Counted from the first letter of the stretch, positions 52,545-63,948 are shown. The stretch is 64,000 nucleotides of DNA from Limnephilus marmoratus (GCA_917880885.1 OU862913.1:7192001-7256000), one strand, 5' to 3'. Notes: generated by a model not told the origin, from the letters alone. Numbers and translations are program-made.

Positions 52545-53100
52545 ACGCGATAGGAGAGATCCTTAAAACATCCACCATCATAGGAGAGATCCTTAAAACA
52601 TCCGCCACGATACGAGAAGTTCGTTATAATTACTTTATACTCTTGACTAAACGTTATTGAGTTGGTCGTGTGTCTTTTGACATGAGTACCGCCCCTTTTG
52701 GTCGTGTGTCTTTAATTGGACATGAGTACCGCCCCTTTTGGTCGTGTGTCATTAAATTTGGCATGAGAACCGCCCTTTTTGGTCGTGTGTCATTAATTTG
52801 GCATGAGAACCGCCCTTTTTGGTCGTGTCATTAATTTGTCATGAGAACCGCCTTGTTTATTTATAATTGTGTACTTGTATAATCTGTACATGAGACGTGA
52901 AGACGTAATAATACTTACCGTGATTCGTGTGAACGACATAATATCGGCCTTGCTATCTTCTTTAAGATGCATTGTATAACACTCTTTGACTTCTCTCTGT
53001 TATTGAGCTGTACCTTGTTATAATTGTGTACTTATATAATTTGTGCACCAAACGTGAAGACGTTACAATACTCACCATGAATCGTGCGAACGAAATAATA
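52545..53100 (+). repeat. tandem repeat block in the LARD
   Basis: First, GGAGAGATCCTTAAAACATCC is repeated at a ~30 base period (52551-52615). Then a ~44 base unit (TTGGTCGTGTGTC..CATGAG(T/A)ACCGCCC) occurs five times at about 52660-52855. Then a ~160 base sequence (ATAATTGTGTACTT..ACGTGAAGACGT..GAACGA) occurs twice (52865-52955, 53018-53105). Confidence 0.8.
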
Positions 53101-55303
53101 TCAACCCTTTTTGTGCGCACTACACAAAGTAGTCCACAACCTTTTTGCAAATTGTTCAACGACAATGCCCGTGGACTTCCTGTTTTGCCACTTCTTTCTC
53201 TAAAGGAAAGAAGCCCAGGAATATCTACTATCTCAAAAGGACTAGCTTGTCAGCTTCACTGTCAGCTATGGGGCATAGTGCCGTGGGAGTTAATCGAATG
53301 GGCACAAAATCCACCAAACTCGTCGTCTGGGAAGCGAATAAAAGAAATCCCAGGATTGTGAAATTGGAGCGAGGGTCTATCTTTTCTCACAATCAAGGAG
53401 AAGTTTTAAGTGACCCCTAATCTTTCGTCAAATACACGCGAAAGACTAGTCTCTTTGGTGTAATGTGTATTCCTTCTCATCTCATTTTTTTCTTATGTAA
53501 AGAGTCAGGAAGCATGCTGGTGGATTACGTTTCATACTCACATAGAGTTTGAATTGGAAATTAGTCCAATCCCTAGCAAGTTTCGTCACTCAACTCCCCT
53601 CCATCCATCTTCCCCTTCCCTCCCTCACGTTCTCATCATGCATGAAGTGGAAGATCCGTTGTTGTCCATATTTCGCCCTCACTTGGAGTTTGAATCGGTA
53701 CCTAACCAGGCATAACGGGCCTTCTATTTCACTTTTGTCATATGTTTCTTCTGTTCTTCATCCTGGTTTCAATGAGGCAGATTCATGAATATTGGACACG
53801 TATGTTATGCACTTGGCATATCATCTGTCTCTTATCGACAACCTTTATCCATGAATCAGTTTCGCTGCCTTGCCGTGACTCGTTCACGACTTTGTGTCTT
53901 GTTCTTTGAAATTCTTCAAAAATGTTACCATTTTATGTTAACATAGGCCATGGAAGGCCGGTTGCTTTTCAACCAAGGTATTTTGTCACCCGGCAAAGCC
54001 AGGTTATCCTAACAAAGGATACCTTTGTATTCATTTTCAAAAATGTAATTGTACACTAGCTAGGAATCTCTCTCTCTCTCTCTTAATCTCTCTGGGTCAC
54101 CGGGTTAAAACCTCGTTTGCTATTCTCTGAACACACTTTGTTTCTCTCCAAACTTTTCTTCATTGGTCTCTAGGCAGGTAAACTTCAAGAATTTTGCTTT
54201 AATAATAATTCCTCCCGGATTTAAAAAGAAGCCCAGAAGGATGTCTCCATCGGCAGCCGAGCTGAGCTTCACTTCCTAGCAGCCTTCGCTGTGGTTACAA
54301 AGGTCCCCCGCCGCCATTTTCTACATATTTGTTCCTGAAAGCACAGACCATACCGCCCCTATGTATGTTGTCTTGTTGCGCCATTGCGAGCCGAGTTGTC
54401 CCGCTATATATAATGACACTCTGGACTACCTTTGGGCACGCTAGCCCCTGGGTTTTGTTCCTGCTCTCGCTACCAAGCCAGTTTTGCCGTCTCTTGCTCT
54501 GTCATGCAGTGACGCACACCATGTCATGTGTAAACCATTATTACTTTGACTCTCCAGTATTCGCTGAATTATTCCGAGCTACATTATGCTTCGATAACCA
54601 TTATACACGATCCGTGCCCACCATAATGGCACATTAGGATTCGTACTGGCATGTCTGCAGATCCTGGATTCTTCTCCTCAACGACCTTTGTAACCATAGC
54701 CCTCCGCACTGCAACCACAGTCGCCACTTCGTAACCTTCGACGTCTACGACAAAACAAAGTGTTTTTCTCCAAGGCCCTAGTGTACTCTTGAGTGTTATC
54801 TCAAATGGGTCAGATTACAGTGATAATGTAATCCCTTTAGAGTCTGTGAAATCACGTCTCTTTGCAATTCTTCGAAACTCTTCGAACCCCATCAAAAACA
54901 CAAACAAATCTACGCACCGCAAATTTAGCTTCCAGACCAATGAAACCCTAGAGTCACACTTTCATAATTTTTGTCCTTGTTTTCACAATTTCATAATTTT
55001 GTCTTTGTTTTCACATTTTCATAATTTTTGTCTTTGTTTCACATTTTCATAACCTTGTCTTTGTTCTTTCAATTGCATAATTATGTATGTTGTTTCACCC
55101 CTCAATGTGATAACTGCCTGTTCCTCATATTTTATGTACCCCCCACCCCTACCCTGACCAACATTGTACCTAGCCCATGGCATAAGCTAGTTTTAAGATG
55201 TTAGTCAGCTCTCTCTCTGGTCTACAATCTCTCTTTCAACTCCCGTGGATAACGTAGAGGGTTTTTGCCCTATGGCTCCATTGCCACGTCGTTTTTTTTC
55301 CGA
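53101..55303 (+). other. LARD internal region, second half
   Basis: No gene recognised. A ~27 base unit (TTTCATAATTTTTGTCTTTG) repeats about four times at 54960-55065. A CT microsatellite lies at 54068-54085. Confidence 0.6.
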
Positions 55304-55316
55304 GCGCGGGGGGAGG
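55304..55316 (+). other. LARD polypurine tract
   Basis: GCGCGGGGGGAGG directly before the 3' LTR TGTTACG. Confidence 0.85.
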
Positions 55317-56024
55317 TGTTACGATGCACAAATAAGCCCCTACTAATTATTCACCCACGCCACTGCGCAAACTACAGTTTCACTCCCCCGCCGCTAGCTT
55401 ACCGGCGCGCTACGGGCGGCGGAACCCAGAGCAAGCCACCGTCGACAGCGAGCCGCCATCGGCCACTCTTCCCCAGCGCCTGCCTTTGAGCGCCCGTGTT
55501 GTTGTAAACCGTTCCGCACAGTTCCGGAACATTCTGCAAGCCACGATGCAGCGTGTTTTGCATAGTGACTTGCGGGAACTCCAAGAATGGCTATATTCTT
55601 TCCCGTCACTGAATCTACAAGAGTCCAGCCCCCAGCTGTGAGTACCCAAGCTGTTTTCCCCCTTATTTGCGTGTGTTCGCAGTAAATTCACCGCGGAGAT
55701 AAATAGCCCTTCCAGAGAGATTATTAGAGATAGATTCCTCCATTTTAGATAAAACTGTTGTTGCTACCCTGAATTACTATGTATGCATTATTGTGATATT
55801 GTGTCTACGCAGGTGTTTTACCCAATATAACCGTTGTTTACCCTGATTACTGGTTTCACTGCCTTCCCCCAGCCCGTAGAAATTTGAGCTTTATTTCAGA
55901 GAAGCCACACACACGCCTCACAGATCCTACCACCCTGGTGGTGAGGGCCTCTCCCGCTCTGCTGACTAAAACCTGAGCTAGTCTGTCGGCAGAATGTAGG
56001 GACCCCCATGCAGGTCCGCTAACA
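55317..56024 (+). repeat. LARD 3' LTR, complete
   Basis: 708 bp; followed by the CCAC duplication (56025-56028). Confidence 0.92.
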
Positions 56025-56683
56025 CCACCTTACCATAAAATTCCAAAAAAAAGAAAGCAAAAAAATTTTATGACATCAATATTGTGCATTTCTCATAAAA
56101 AAAAAATTGTTGCAAGCCGGTATGAACAAGTCTACAAAAAATAACTCGAAATTGCAGTAGGCAATGAGATTATCGCAAAAAACTACAGCAATTTTATAAA
56201 TTCCGGGATTAAAAGAAACGTTCTCTGAAATAATTATTTAAATTAACCGCGAAGCCGATAAAACAGTTTGTTGCTAAAAATACTCTATGGGCCAAATTTA
56301 ACGGCGTCGGGGCATTGTCGATTGTCGTGTTGTGACGGATTGGGAAGTTGTCAGTGTTTATTACAGGATTAATAGTTTTAAACGGTTATTGTGATAAAAT
56401 ATTTGGATAACTCTGTAAATTGTAAGTACCTGATTTAATAAAAATGGATTTAAAAAGGCTAATCGGTAAAAGGGGCATTTATAAAGGGAAAGTGACTAGG
56501 TTCAGAGAATTCTTAAACAAAAATTCGCTGACACAAAGCGAACTCGGATTACGTATAAAACATTTCGAGCTTTTAATGGATCAGTTCGAGGAAATTCAGG
56601 ATAAAATAGACGCTTTATCTCCCGATGATGACGACAGCGAAAGGGCGAGTTTTGAAAATGATTATTTTGATGTTTTATCCAGT
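56025..56683 (+). pseudogene. BEL copy B: LTR end, leader and first ~80 codons of gag
   Basis: CCACCTTACCATAAAATTCC resumes the BEL sequence interrupted at 35703. The leader matches 26913-27332. Gag begins MDLKRLIGKRGIYKGKVTRF at 56444 and follows copy A (27333) closely to FDVLS, where LINE-J starts (56684). No further BEL sequence occurs beyond LINE-J. Confidence 0.85.
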
Positions 56684-56843
56684 TCAGTTTCTGTCGCCGT
56701 GCAGACCGCACGCCCAGAAATTACGATAAACACAGTAACCACCTAAGCACAGTGCCAAGCAGTTAAATAAATTATTGTTGTAAACTTAGCAGGCTGACTG
56801 ACGTTTTTATTCGCCAGACAGCCCGCATAATAAATAACTCATT

Positions 56844-57909
56844 ATGGACCGGAACGTACAAGGAATAATTGACTCTATTAAAACTGAAATTAAAAAATGC
56901 TCAAGTATCAAAGAGGCGAAGCAGAGAATAATTATAGAACAAGATATAAGCCAACTAGAAGAAATTTGGTGCAAGGAAAACTTCAATTACAAGAAAAAAT
57001 AATTGAGCTACAAAATAAACTGATATTAAATGAAGAAAAACATCTAGAAAAAATTGAAAATTATTTAAAGGAAAAAAATTAATCAGTTAATACAACATAT
57101 AATAAGTCAACCTTTTCAATACCTATACCAGAGGCCAAATACTCACTAATAGTTGCAAGTGAAAATACAAATTCAACATCTGATGATATTCGAGATTTGA
57201 TAGTTAAAAAAATTAAAACATCGCATTTGGGTATTGCAGTAAATGGGGTACAAAAAGCGTCAAACAATAAACTAATTATATCTTGCCCTAATAAAGATCA
57301 CGCAAAAAAACTAACGGACGAAATAAATACGGTATTCAAAAACAACATGATCGCAAAAGAACTAGAAAAAAAGAACCCAAAATTATTCATAAGAAACTTA
57401 CCTATCAACTTATCTGAAGAAGACATAATAGAATCATTTAAAACACAAAATGATGGAATCAAAATCATAATGGATGAAAATCCAAAAAATTCAGTTAAAT
57501 TAGTGAAAATGCTTAAACCAAAAGGACAAAATAATCTTACGAACTACATAATCGAAACAAGTGGAAAACTTAGGAAATATCTCATATCTAAAGAGAAAAT
57601 AAATATTGGATACTACAGAGTACGGGTGGAGGACGCAATTCCAATTATGCAATGCTTTCATTGCTTGAAATTTGGTCACTCAGCTATAACTGCCTAAATA
57701 AGGACAAGAATGCCACGTGTCTACACTGCGCCATGGATCATCCCTGGAAAGACTGCCCTAATAAAAACAAAGAAGAAAAATGCAAAAATTGTGAATTCCA
57801 AAACAACACATTCAAGTCAACTAACGATACAAATCATAAAGCAAACAGCAAAAATTGTACGTATTTAAAAAAAAATGATGACTATTGCACAAGGGCGTAT
57901 AAATTATGA
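56844..57909 (+). pseudogene. LINE-J ORF1 (gag-like, zinc knuckles)
   Basis: ATG at 56844 (MDRNVQGIIDSIKTEIKKC). The frame shifts near 57000, meets TAA at 57080-57082 and shifts again near 57690. The middle has an RRM/PRE_C2HC-like region with NPKLFIRNLPINLSEED and GYYRVRVEDAIPIMQC. Knuckles: CFHCLKFGHSAITC-like, CLHCAMDHPWKDC and a third CKNC..NHKANSKNC. The family protein binds RNA and forms the RNP. Confidence 0.85.
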
Positions 57910-59880
57910 ATAGGTATGCACCTTCTTTTAAATTCTTAACAGTGACAGCCCTCATGGTATGCTCAAATATTAAAAACATAATATCGAAATTTATATGTTT
58001 GCATAAAATGCGATTGTTTTCTGAATCTTCCTACAATTTAGTTATAACTTTCTGTAAAATTTTAAAACCAAAAAGAATCATTATAATATTATTAACCTAC
58101 TATCAAAGTCTTAAAGATTCATTAGAAATATTAAAAAATTATTTAATTATATTTTTCTGTAAAATTTTAAAACAAAAACGATGCATTCAAATTTTAGCCT
58201 GTTCTCAAAGTGTTAAGGCTTGTGAAATATTATTTACACAAAACGAAATTGATATACTTTATACTATGTTTCTTCTCTATAACATTATCACTAGAAATAC
58301 AATGACAGTTTATTCAATACTGTCACCAAAACAAATTGAAGTCAACCTTGATGGACTATTTTTGGGCATGAATTATTATTATTCATTATTATTCGTGATA
58401 TTATTATTGCTGCGAATTTATTTAAATATGCATTCAATGTCAATTTCAATTTTAACAATTAGTTATAATAATTGCGTAAATCAGTATGAAATGCCAATGC
58501 CAGGAATAAAATTGCATACTAATATTTTAGTTATTAAGTATTTTAGTTACACACATTATGTCTTTTAGTTTCATAGATGATGATAATGACATAAATTTTT
58601 GTAAGATAAATAACCTGTGCGAATGGCTTCGTAAGCAAACACTGAAACGTGAAACGAGTAAACTCAATTTTGTGGAACTAAACATTAGCAGCTTTACTAA
58701 AAAAAAAAACACAGCACGCCAGATAACCCGTGTTATTGCAGCAACATGAATAAAACAAAAATACACTAAAACACGATAACATTACTAATAAGATTTGGTC
58801 TTAAAACGTATTGTAAATCCGGCAACAACGCATATTTAAGTACTAAATTGTTTGTTTTCCTTCATAACCGCTAGGTGGCGCGGCGGCGCGGCGCCTGCGC
58901 ATTCGTGTTCGCGCTCGAAAAAGACGTTGGAAGCGCGAAATGATTTCTGTGTGTGAGAAATGATTTTTGTGTGTCCAATATTACTTATGTGATGGTTAAT
59001 TTCTATTAATATGAATAATTTACTCTTATATTTATATCATTGATATATTTACCGTGTTTTTTGTGGTTTTTCATAAGTTTTAGTCAAGTTATAAAACAAT
59101 AATCGCACTTTGAAAATTGAAGTGTCAAAAACTATTTTATATGATACATGAGAATTCAAATTTACATTTAAAGGTTTTATTTTATGATAATTTTATGACA
59201 GTGGTGTTTTTTTTTTAAATAATATTATCTAATACATGTGTGCGTAAATGCATCAAAGTAATTAACGTCTTTAGAGATGCAAGAAATCTGATATAAAAGA
59301 CGGTATAATTTTTCAGGTTAGTTTTTTAGCAATAAAAAAAACTTTGAAATTTTTTATTATTTTTTTATTGTATGCACGAGGAAAAGGTGAGGTGATAGTT
59401 TCCTTCCAAATTTATTACATAAAAGGACTGTGTTTTTGAAATTTTGTTTTTTTTTAAATTTCTCTACATTTTAGTCAAAAAAATTTTGGTAAGAAATTTT
59501 TTTCCATTTATTTCCGAGTTTGAATCTTAAAATATGTCAGTTTTTGAAAACTAAACTGTATTTCAAATATACAAATCAAAAGGTAATTTTATCTAGTTTT
59601 CATAAATGGTATTTGTTTTTACGATACCATCAAAAATAAGAAATATATAGAACATTCAAAATACTATGGAAGAATTACAAATATCGTTCGGACATCAATG
59701 GTTAAAACAGAGATAAACTACCCTCTCAGGCCGTGGAAACCATGTGTATTTCTTTCAATGAACAAATTTTTAATTAGTAATGTTTTCACATCCGCGGCCG
59801 TTTGTCAATTGAATAAAATTTTCACTGGGTTTTTTAGTAAGGCTGTAAATCTATAGGTAGGTATTGGGACCTATTTCATG
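57910..59880 (+). other. AT-rich stretch between LINE-J ORF1 and endonuclease
   Basis: About 2 kb that neither ORF explains; the N-terminus of the endonuclease is missing where it ends. It includes a 220-codon hydrophobic frame (57906-58568) with an internal ~110 base duplication (TTCTGTAAAATTTTAAAAC at 58051 and 58159), a short GC-rich patch (GGTGGCGCGGCGGCGCGG, about 58873) and a 20 base tandem (GAAATGATTTCTGTGTGT). No element ends or target duplication recognised. Confidence 0.45.
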
Positions 59881-62681
59881 TTTATTTTAAAGACTGCTTA
59901 AATAACATTGACGTACTCATGCTTTGCGAAACTGCAATTCGTTCGGAACTTGTTAATCTTTATGATATTCCCGGTTTCAATTCGTACCACTATTGCAGAA
60001 ACCATAAATCCGGTGGAGGCATTTTGTTATATGTAAAGAATAACCTCTCCTTTTCGCAAATATTTCTGGACAGTAAATATTTTGAGAACGTTTTTGGAAT
60101 ATTGACACTTCCAAATAACAGTATACCGACCCCCGAATTTAAATAAGCAAGCATTTTTGTCAGAAATATCCAATGTGTTTGAAAACAATATTAAATCAAA
60201 TGAAAGTGTAATATTTTTCGGCGATGTAAATTTAAATTTATTACATAAAAATGATGCTATCATTATAAAATATGAAAATATTCTTACTAATAACTATTTA
60301 AAAAAATGTATAAATTATGTTACACGAGAAGTAATAGTTCAAGGGAAAATTGTTAGTTCTTGCTTAGATCACTTTTTTGTGCGAGTTAGCGGAAAGTTAC
60401 CTACTGGATTAACCAGTACAATCTCCGCGTGCGTATGTGATTATAATATTGCCGATCATAATACAACAGCTGTAAGCATACTCTATAAGTCGGTAGATAA
60501 TTTCAACTCTAGCGATTCTAATAACGTCAAAATTCTTTCGCAAAAACAGATTGATAAACGTATTTGTAATTATGACTGGAAGTCGCTTCTAAAGGAAACC
60601 GAATGTTCGGTTATTAATTTAAAAATTAAAAATTATTTTGACGACTTGTATAAAAACAGCACCATTACAATAAGCAAAAAACCTAAAAGTCGACCTTATG
60701 CCATAAATGATTGGATATTTAGTGATGCACTATATAAAATTAAAAAAAGGGATTATTTATATAAGCGTTGGAAAAATGCCCCAACAAATAAATACTATGA
60801 AAAAGAATATAAGTGTTATCGAAATGTTTTAAATAAATTGTTACTTAAATTAAAAACTTCATACTATAATGACAAATTCAAAAATCTATTTCAAGATTCA
60901 AAAAAGACATGGGACGAGTGTAATCAAATTTTAGGTAAGAAATGTAAAAATAATTGTGACCAAGTTGCCTCCAAATATTTGATGAAAGATCGGACCAAAG
61001 AAAATGTAACTAATGATTTTGTTAATTATTTCTCTGACAGTGTTTGCAATATGTTACATAAATGTAATTACAGGACAACTGCTTTTGAACCAGAGAAGAT
61101 GCCTCATACCAAGGGCTAAAATTGCTGATATAGAAAGCATTGTGCGGCAACTTAAAAGCTCTTCTCCTGAAATTGATAATATCAGAATGAGTGATATTAA
61201 AAAACATATAATAATTTTAGCTCCAATCATAGCCCATTTTGTAAATAGAAATTTATTTGAAGCAAAAATTCCAGATGACTTAAAATGTAGTATTATCAGA
61301 CCCATTTATAAAGGAGGGGATCACACTTTATTGGGTAATTATAGACCGATTAGTATTTTGCCATCACTCGAAAAAATTCTTGAAAAATACATTCAGTTGA
61401 AATTAATAAAATATTTAGAAGATTTTTCTATTATTGATACAAATCAATATGGATTCCAGAAAAAAAGGGTACCGAAATGCTACTTCAAAAATTTGCCAGT
61501 TTCATAAATAATGAACTAAATAGTAAAAATCATGTATTAGTTTTATTTATAGATTATTCTAAAGCATTTGACACTATTAATCATAGAAAATTATTGCAGA
61601 TACTAGAAATCATAGGAATAAGAGGAAAGCTCCTAAAACTATTTGAAAATTACTTGAACAACCGTTGCATAAAAATAAAGCTATTGAACACTTTAAGTAA
61701 AAAAAGAAAAATTTTAGCTGGCGTTCCTCAAGGTTCCATATTAGGTCCAATTTTATATATCATTTATGTATCTTTTATTAAGTACATCTTTAAATATGTA
61801 AAACACTTTGTGTATGCGGATGATACTGCACTAGTGATTTCTCGCAGTAATTTAAAATTATGTATTGAACTCTTACAAAAGGATTACATTGAGCTTTTGA
61901 AATGGTCTCATGACTCTGGTTTAATCATAAATGCAAAAAAAAACCAAATTGATACATATTAGATCACCCAATGCCAAGACAAATATTATTACACCAGAAA
62001 TAAAAACGCACGGTTCAGATTGCTTACATGTTGGTATCCCAGCATTGTGTACATGCGAAAATATTGAAGTGGTTAAAGAATATGTTTATTTAGGTGTAAT
62101 TATTGACTGCTTTTTCAAATGGGATTTACAAATAAATAAAGTCTGTGAACGTCTGAGATCTATTGTTAGTAGATTATATAAACTTAAATTCTATGTTCCA
62201 ATATGCACACTTCGAATAATTTATTTATCATTAGCTGAGTCTATTTATTATAAGGTACGGAATTACAGCTTGGGGACTTTCCTGTAAGACAAATGTTAAT
62301 CATGTTCAATCAGTCCAAAATTCATTAGTCAAATTATTAGCTCATAAAATTTTATACGAGCAAAGACACAATGCTGCGTACTTTTACCAGAATCTTAAAA
62401 TTCTCTCAGTAAGAGCAATTCTGTGGCATAAAATTATTTTTCAGCATATGAATAGCCCTATATACATAAATAGACTGGACCACACTTACAGTACTCGATT
62501 TACGTTAAATGAAGGACTAATCGTACCTAAGCACTTAAACAAATATGAACAAAGAACGCTGGACTACATGATACCTACATGCTTAAATAGGTTACCTGCT
62601 AAAATTAAAAAATGTACAAATAATGTAAGAACAAATATTATATTGAAAAATTGGCTCGCCGAAAGAAAAAGTTTGTATTAA
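59881..62681 (+). pseudogene. LINE-J ORF2 (endonuclease and reverse transcriptase)
   Basis: Endonuclease: NNIDVLMLCETAIR (Glu), HKSGGGILLYVKN, VIFFGDVNLNLL (Asp), SSCLDHFFVR, and NIADHNTTAV (Asp-His). RT: NYRPISILPSLEKILEKY, LVLFIDYSKAFDTINHRKL, AGVPQGSILGPILY and HFVYADDTALVIS with YADD, then VYLGVIID. C-terminus: STRFTLNEGLIVPKHLNKY. Frames change near 60146, 61100, 61480, 61940 and 62290. The catalytic residues survive but the protein cannot be made as one piece. Confidence 0.88.
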
Positions 62682-63350
62682 AATTCTTGTAGTAACACAA
62701 AAAAAATGTCTAACTGCATTATAAGTTTTATTTAAAAAAAAAACTTCAAAGTAAAAGCACCCATTGACAAACTACTTAAAAGTAGTTTATTGGGACTTTT
62801 CTTTTTTGTAATATCTTATTTTATTTGATTTCCTGTAATATTGTGTAACTTTTTTCCTCTAATAAAAAAATAAAAAAAATAAAATAAAATAAATAATATA
62901 TGTCCAGTGTAGAGGGTCTTTTTAGGAAAAGCATGAGAGGATTGCCTTTTTTCGTTTTCGCTTCATGCCTTTTTTCCTTCCTAGGAAAGAATAAGGGCGT
63001 GAGATGTGGGTGGGAATATGGGTTCAGTGGGCCCAGGTCTTCTGTCGCCAAAACCTAGACAAACCTTACCCCAAAACCCCGGGCACCCCTGCTTAGTCAA
63101 CAAACGTGGCGTATCACTTAGGATGACCTATTGCCGAGGTGTTGGTTATCCAATAAATGGTTCACGGTATCCAATAAGCGGTACCCATTCCTGCCTCCCA
63201 AACTAAAAAAGTATGATGTTATTTAATTTTTGGAAATTAATATATTATCTCCTCAAAGTACAATCTTGTGGAAGGACGATCGTAATTTAGAATGTTAAGC
63301 ACTCTTCTTCTCGGCATATCAATGTAGGTATTGTATTGTTGTTTGTACAG
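62682..63350 (+). other. LINE-J 3' end, second LINE tail and dispersed repeat
   Basis: AATAAAA-rich end at 62865-62900, then a TTTTTCGTTTTCGCTTCATGC stretch like the LINE tail at 3630-3660, then a copy of the dispersed repeat (62985-63195, with ACCCCTGCTTAGTCA and GAGGTGTTGGTTATCC). The last ~150 bases are intron leading to the acceptor at 63350. Confidence 0.55.
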
Positions 63351-63503
63351 GTAGCAGTAATGTGGAGACTGTTCCCATCAAGGCAGAACCAGGTCCTCGA
63401 GAAGAAGTTAAAGGGGGAATTACTTATACGGAAATTGACATAGATCACCCGGATGTTAAAAAGGAATGCTCAGAGCGCTCTGAAAGAATTACCCAAACAG
63501 CAG
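63351..63503 (+). CDS. C2H2 zinc-finger gene 2, acidic exon
   Basis: Between TTTGTACAG and GCAG|GTAATT; 153 nt, phase 1 at both ends, exactly as 21868-22020. It encodes NVETVPIKAEPGPREE, ITYTEIDIDHPDVKKECSE and a QTA end. Both SUMO-like sites (IKAE, VKKE) are intact. It has no ATG of its own; the first exon is not identified in this window, unless splicing runs from 20561 across the insertions. Confidence 0.7.
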
Positions 63504-63948
63504 GTAATTAGGATCCTTAACACGTTTTCATAACATCATTTTATTTCAAATAGTTACCTGTTTTTTATGTCACACATGACTAGAATTCTTCGAATCAAAT
63601 TAATTTTTTTTCTTACCTTATATAAATTAAAATATGGAAGTACTTGTTGATTATATTCATTTATTCATATTAAATTAATTTGTACTTGTTTGTTATATAA
63701 TCAACATTATACATCCTACATACTGTTTACCATTGTACCATTTTACTGCAAAAATATTGTCATTATGTTCTGTTGACAAACTACATAAGAAGTTTAACAG
63801 GTTTGAATGTTAATAAATAAAAATAAAAAATTTGGAAAAAAATTGAGAAATGAAAAGAAGCCAGGTTTACAAACTCTCCAACCGTATTCTTATAAACTAA
63901 GAACAAATATTTATGTATAAAACTTTGTTTTTTTTGCAAAACCATCAG
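63504..63948 (+). other. intron of zinc-finger gene 2 with a LINE 3' tail
   Basis: GT at 63504. 63700-63830 matches the 3' UTR at 33181-33320 (inverted there). The acceptor ACCATCAG ends at 63948. Confidence 0.6.

Larger units (their letters stand above)
35704..56024 (+). mobile_element. non-coding LTR retrotransposon (LARD-like), 5' LTR split by nested insertions
   Basis: LTRs of 708 bp start TGTTACGATG and end GGTCCGCTAACA. The 3' LTR is whole (55317-56024); the 5' LTR is split into 35704-36050 and 49209-49571. CCAC flanks both ends. PPT (GCGGGGGGAGG, 55306-55316) and PBS (TGGCGAACCATCGTGGGG, 49573-49590) sit where expected. The 5.7 kb internal region has no gag, protease, RT or integrase motif in any frame I can see, so mobilisation must depend on another element. 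Without the nested DNA its length is about 7.2 kb. Confidence 0.85.
56684..62900 (+). mobile_element. LINE-J: jockey-like non-LTR retrotransposon, decayed
   Basis: 5' UTR (56684-56843, starting GTTCAGTTTCTGTCGCCGTG), ORF1 with zinc knuckles, a ~2 kb non-coding interruption, then endonuclease-RT and an A-rich end near 62865-62900. The two-ORF layout with CCHC knuckles in ORF1 is jockey-like. ORF2 changes frame at least five times. Confidence 0.8.

Noticed and set aside
52660..52855. CRISPR-like array in the ~44 base repeats
   Set aside because: Units are contiguous and diverged, with no unique spacers, and the genome is eukaryotic.
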